Shown here: one piece after another, positions 5,929 through 6,219 of the stretch
How the letters are laid out: each line of letters opens with the position of its first letter
How positions within the stretch are numbered: position 1 is the stretch's first letter
From: Alphaproteobacteria bacterium MarineAlpha10_Bin3
Lineage (GTDB): Bacteria > Pseudomonadota > Alphaproteobacteria > UBA8366 > GCA-2717185
Direction: 5' to 3'
DNA: 6,219 nucleotides
Assembly: GCA_002937525.1 (NCBI GenBank)
Contig: PTKA01000093.1
Span: 1 to 6,219, forward strand
Position numbers and translations under genes: made by a program
The notes under the pieces: model-generated
Databases searched by the model: none
What the model was told of the DNA's origin: nothing
Seen by the model: only the letters and a program-made list of their open reading frames with translations

Positions 5929-6219
5929 ATGACCAAGGACCGATTTGGCAACGCCCACGCGCCGGGCCGGCATGGCGACGGTGGCGGCCTGTATCTCGTC
6001 GTATCGGACGCTGGATCCCGAAAATGGGTGCTTCGTTTCCAAGTGAACGGAAAGCGCCGCGATATTGGCCTGGGATCCGCTACGAGCGTAAGTCTGGCTG
6101 ACGCCCGCGAGGCGGTGGAGGATACCTACGCCAAGACCGCCCAGGCCAAGCTGTACAAAACCAAGACCCCGATCACCGCGGCCGACATGCTCAACGACAA
6201 GGTCCTGCCGTTCCACGAA
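5929..6219 (+). CDS. Chimeric frame: tyrosine integrase N-terminal arm joined to DDE transposase core, 3' end cut by window
   Basis: Ninety-seven codons without a stop, running off the window. Residues 1-64 match the N-terminal DUF4102-type arm-binding domain of P4-like tyrosine integrases: GRHGDGGGLYLVVSDAGSRK (13-32), WVLRFQVNGKRRDIGLGS (33-50), then VSLADAREAVE (54-64). A normal integrase would continue with an Arg/Lys-rich helix and GxDP. Instead residues 65-97 read DTYAKTAQAKLYKTKT and PITAADMLNDKVLPFHE, which I recognise as the beginning of the rve/DDE catalytic core of an IS3/IS481-like transposase, where this D is normally the first catalytic Asp. The integrase catalytic domain (R..H-R-Y) is not seen. 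The likeliest reading is a disrupted integrase fused by deletion or insertion to an IS remnant; assembly error or a real chimera cannot be excluded. The start is supported by AGGA 8 bases upstream. The family match of both halves is by eye. Confidence 0.75.
   Translation, partial: MTKDRFGNAHAPGRHGDGGGLYLVVSDAGSRKWVLRFQVNGKRRDIGLGSATSVSLADAREAVEDTYAKTAQAKLYKTKTPITAADMLNDKVLPFHE
6121..6219 (+). mobile_element. Insertion-sequence transposase fragment (IS3/IS481-like DDE core), continues past window
   Basis: The translation from 6121 begins at the first catalytic Asp of a transposase core (DTYAK) and continues through KTKTPITAADMLNDKVLPF, a stretch well conserved in one group of IS transposases where it is followed by EEHG and LTDRGTEYCG. 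The N-terminal helix-turn-helix part of the transposase and the left terminal inverted repeat are absent upstream; integrase sequence takes their place. The second Asp and the Glu of the triad would lie beyond the window. The exact junction is uncertain by a few codons. Confidence 0.7.

Noticed and set aside
4793..5932. Open frame of 379 codons on the plus strand, opposite the lyase gene
   Set aside because: Shadow of the lyase gene extended through the intergenic region; it resembles no family and would end inside the integrase start.
1..6219. CRISPR array or long tandem repeats
   Set aside because: No regularly spaced identical repeats of 20 bases or more were seen anywhere in the window.

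Overview
The window is GC-rich bacterial DNA (about 60-65% G+C by eye). Its codon use and gene families fit an alphaproteobacterium such as a Rhodospirillales-type environmental lineage, but this is an inference from style and not a proven placement. It holds the tail of one catabolic gene, a complete three-gene operon on the opposite strand, a regulatory gap of about 195 bases, and the beginning of a mobile-element-derived reading frame cut by the window end.

Layout: (1) bases 2-997, plus strand: the 3' three quarters of an MmgE/PrpD-family gene (2-methylcitrate dehydratase / cis-aconitate decarboxylase fold). (2) After only 16 bases, three genes on the minus strand, transcribed right to left: an isocitrate lyase/PEP mutase superfamily enzyme (5734 to 4868), a hydantoinase B/oxoprolinase subunit (4878 to 3124) and a hydantoinase A/oxoprolinase subunit (3131 to 1014). 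Each pair of stop and start codons overlaps (11 and 8 bases), so the three are almost certainly one translationally coupled unit. (3) Bases 5735-5928: divergent intergenic region with a candidate minus-strand promoter, a perfect 6+6 inverted repeat just downstream of it and a second inverted repeat nearer the next gene. (4) From 5929, plus strand, running off the window: a reading frame that starts as the N-terminal arm of a P4-type tyrosine integrase and at about base 6121 changes, in frame, into the catalytic domain of a DDE insertion-sequence transposase.

How the genes may work together: HyuA and HyuB form an ATP-dependent enzyme that typically opens a lactam/hydantoin ring or carboxylates a ketone. 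MmgE/PrpD proteins handle hydration/dehydration or decarboxylation of branched tricarboxylates and related acids. The lyase has the PrpB-type catalytic Cys motif and should cleave a C-C bond of a 2-hydroxy di/tricarboxylate. A pathway that opens or activates a cyclic or keto compound, reshapes a branched acid and splits it to pyruvate-like or succinate-like products is plausible, but the substrate cannot be read from the sequence.

The most unusual item is the integrase-transposase junction at the right edge. It is probably the scar of mobile-element turnover beside this operon rather than a new enzyme, but the frame stays open to the last base.
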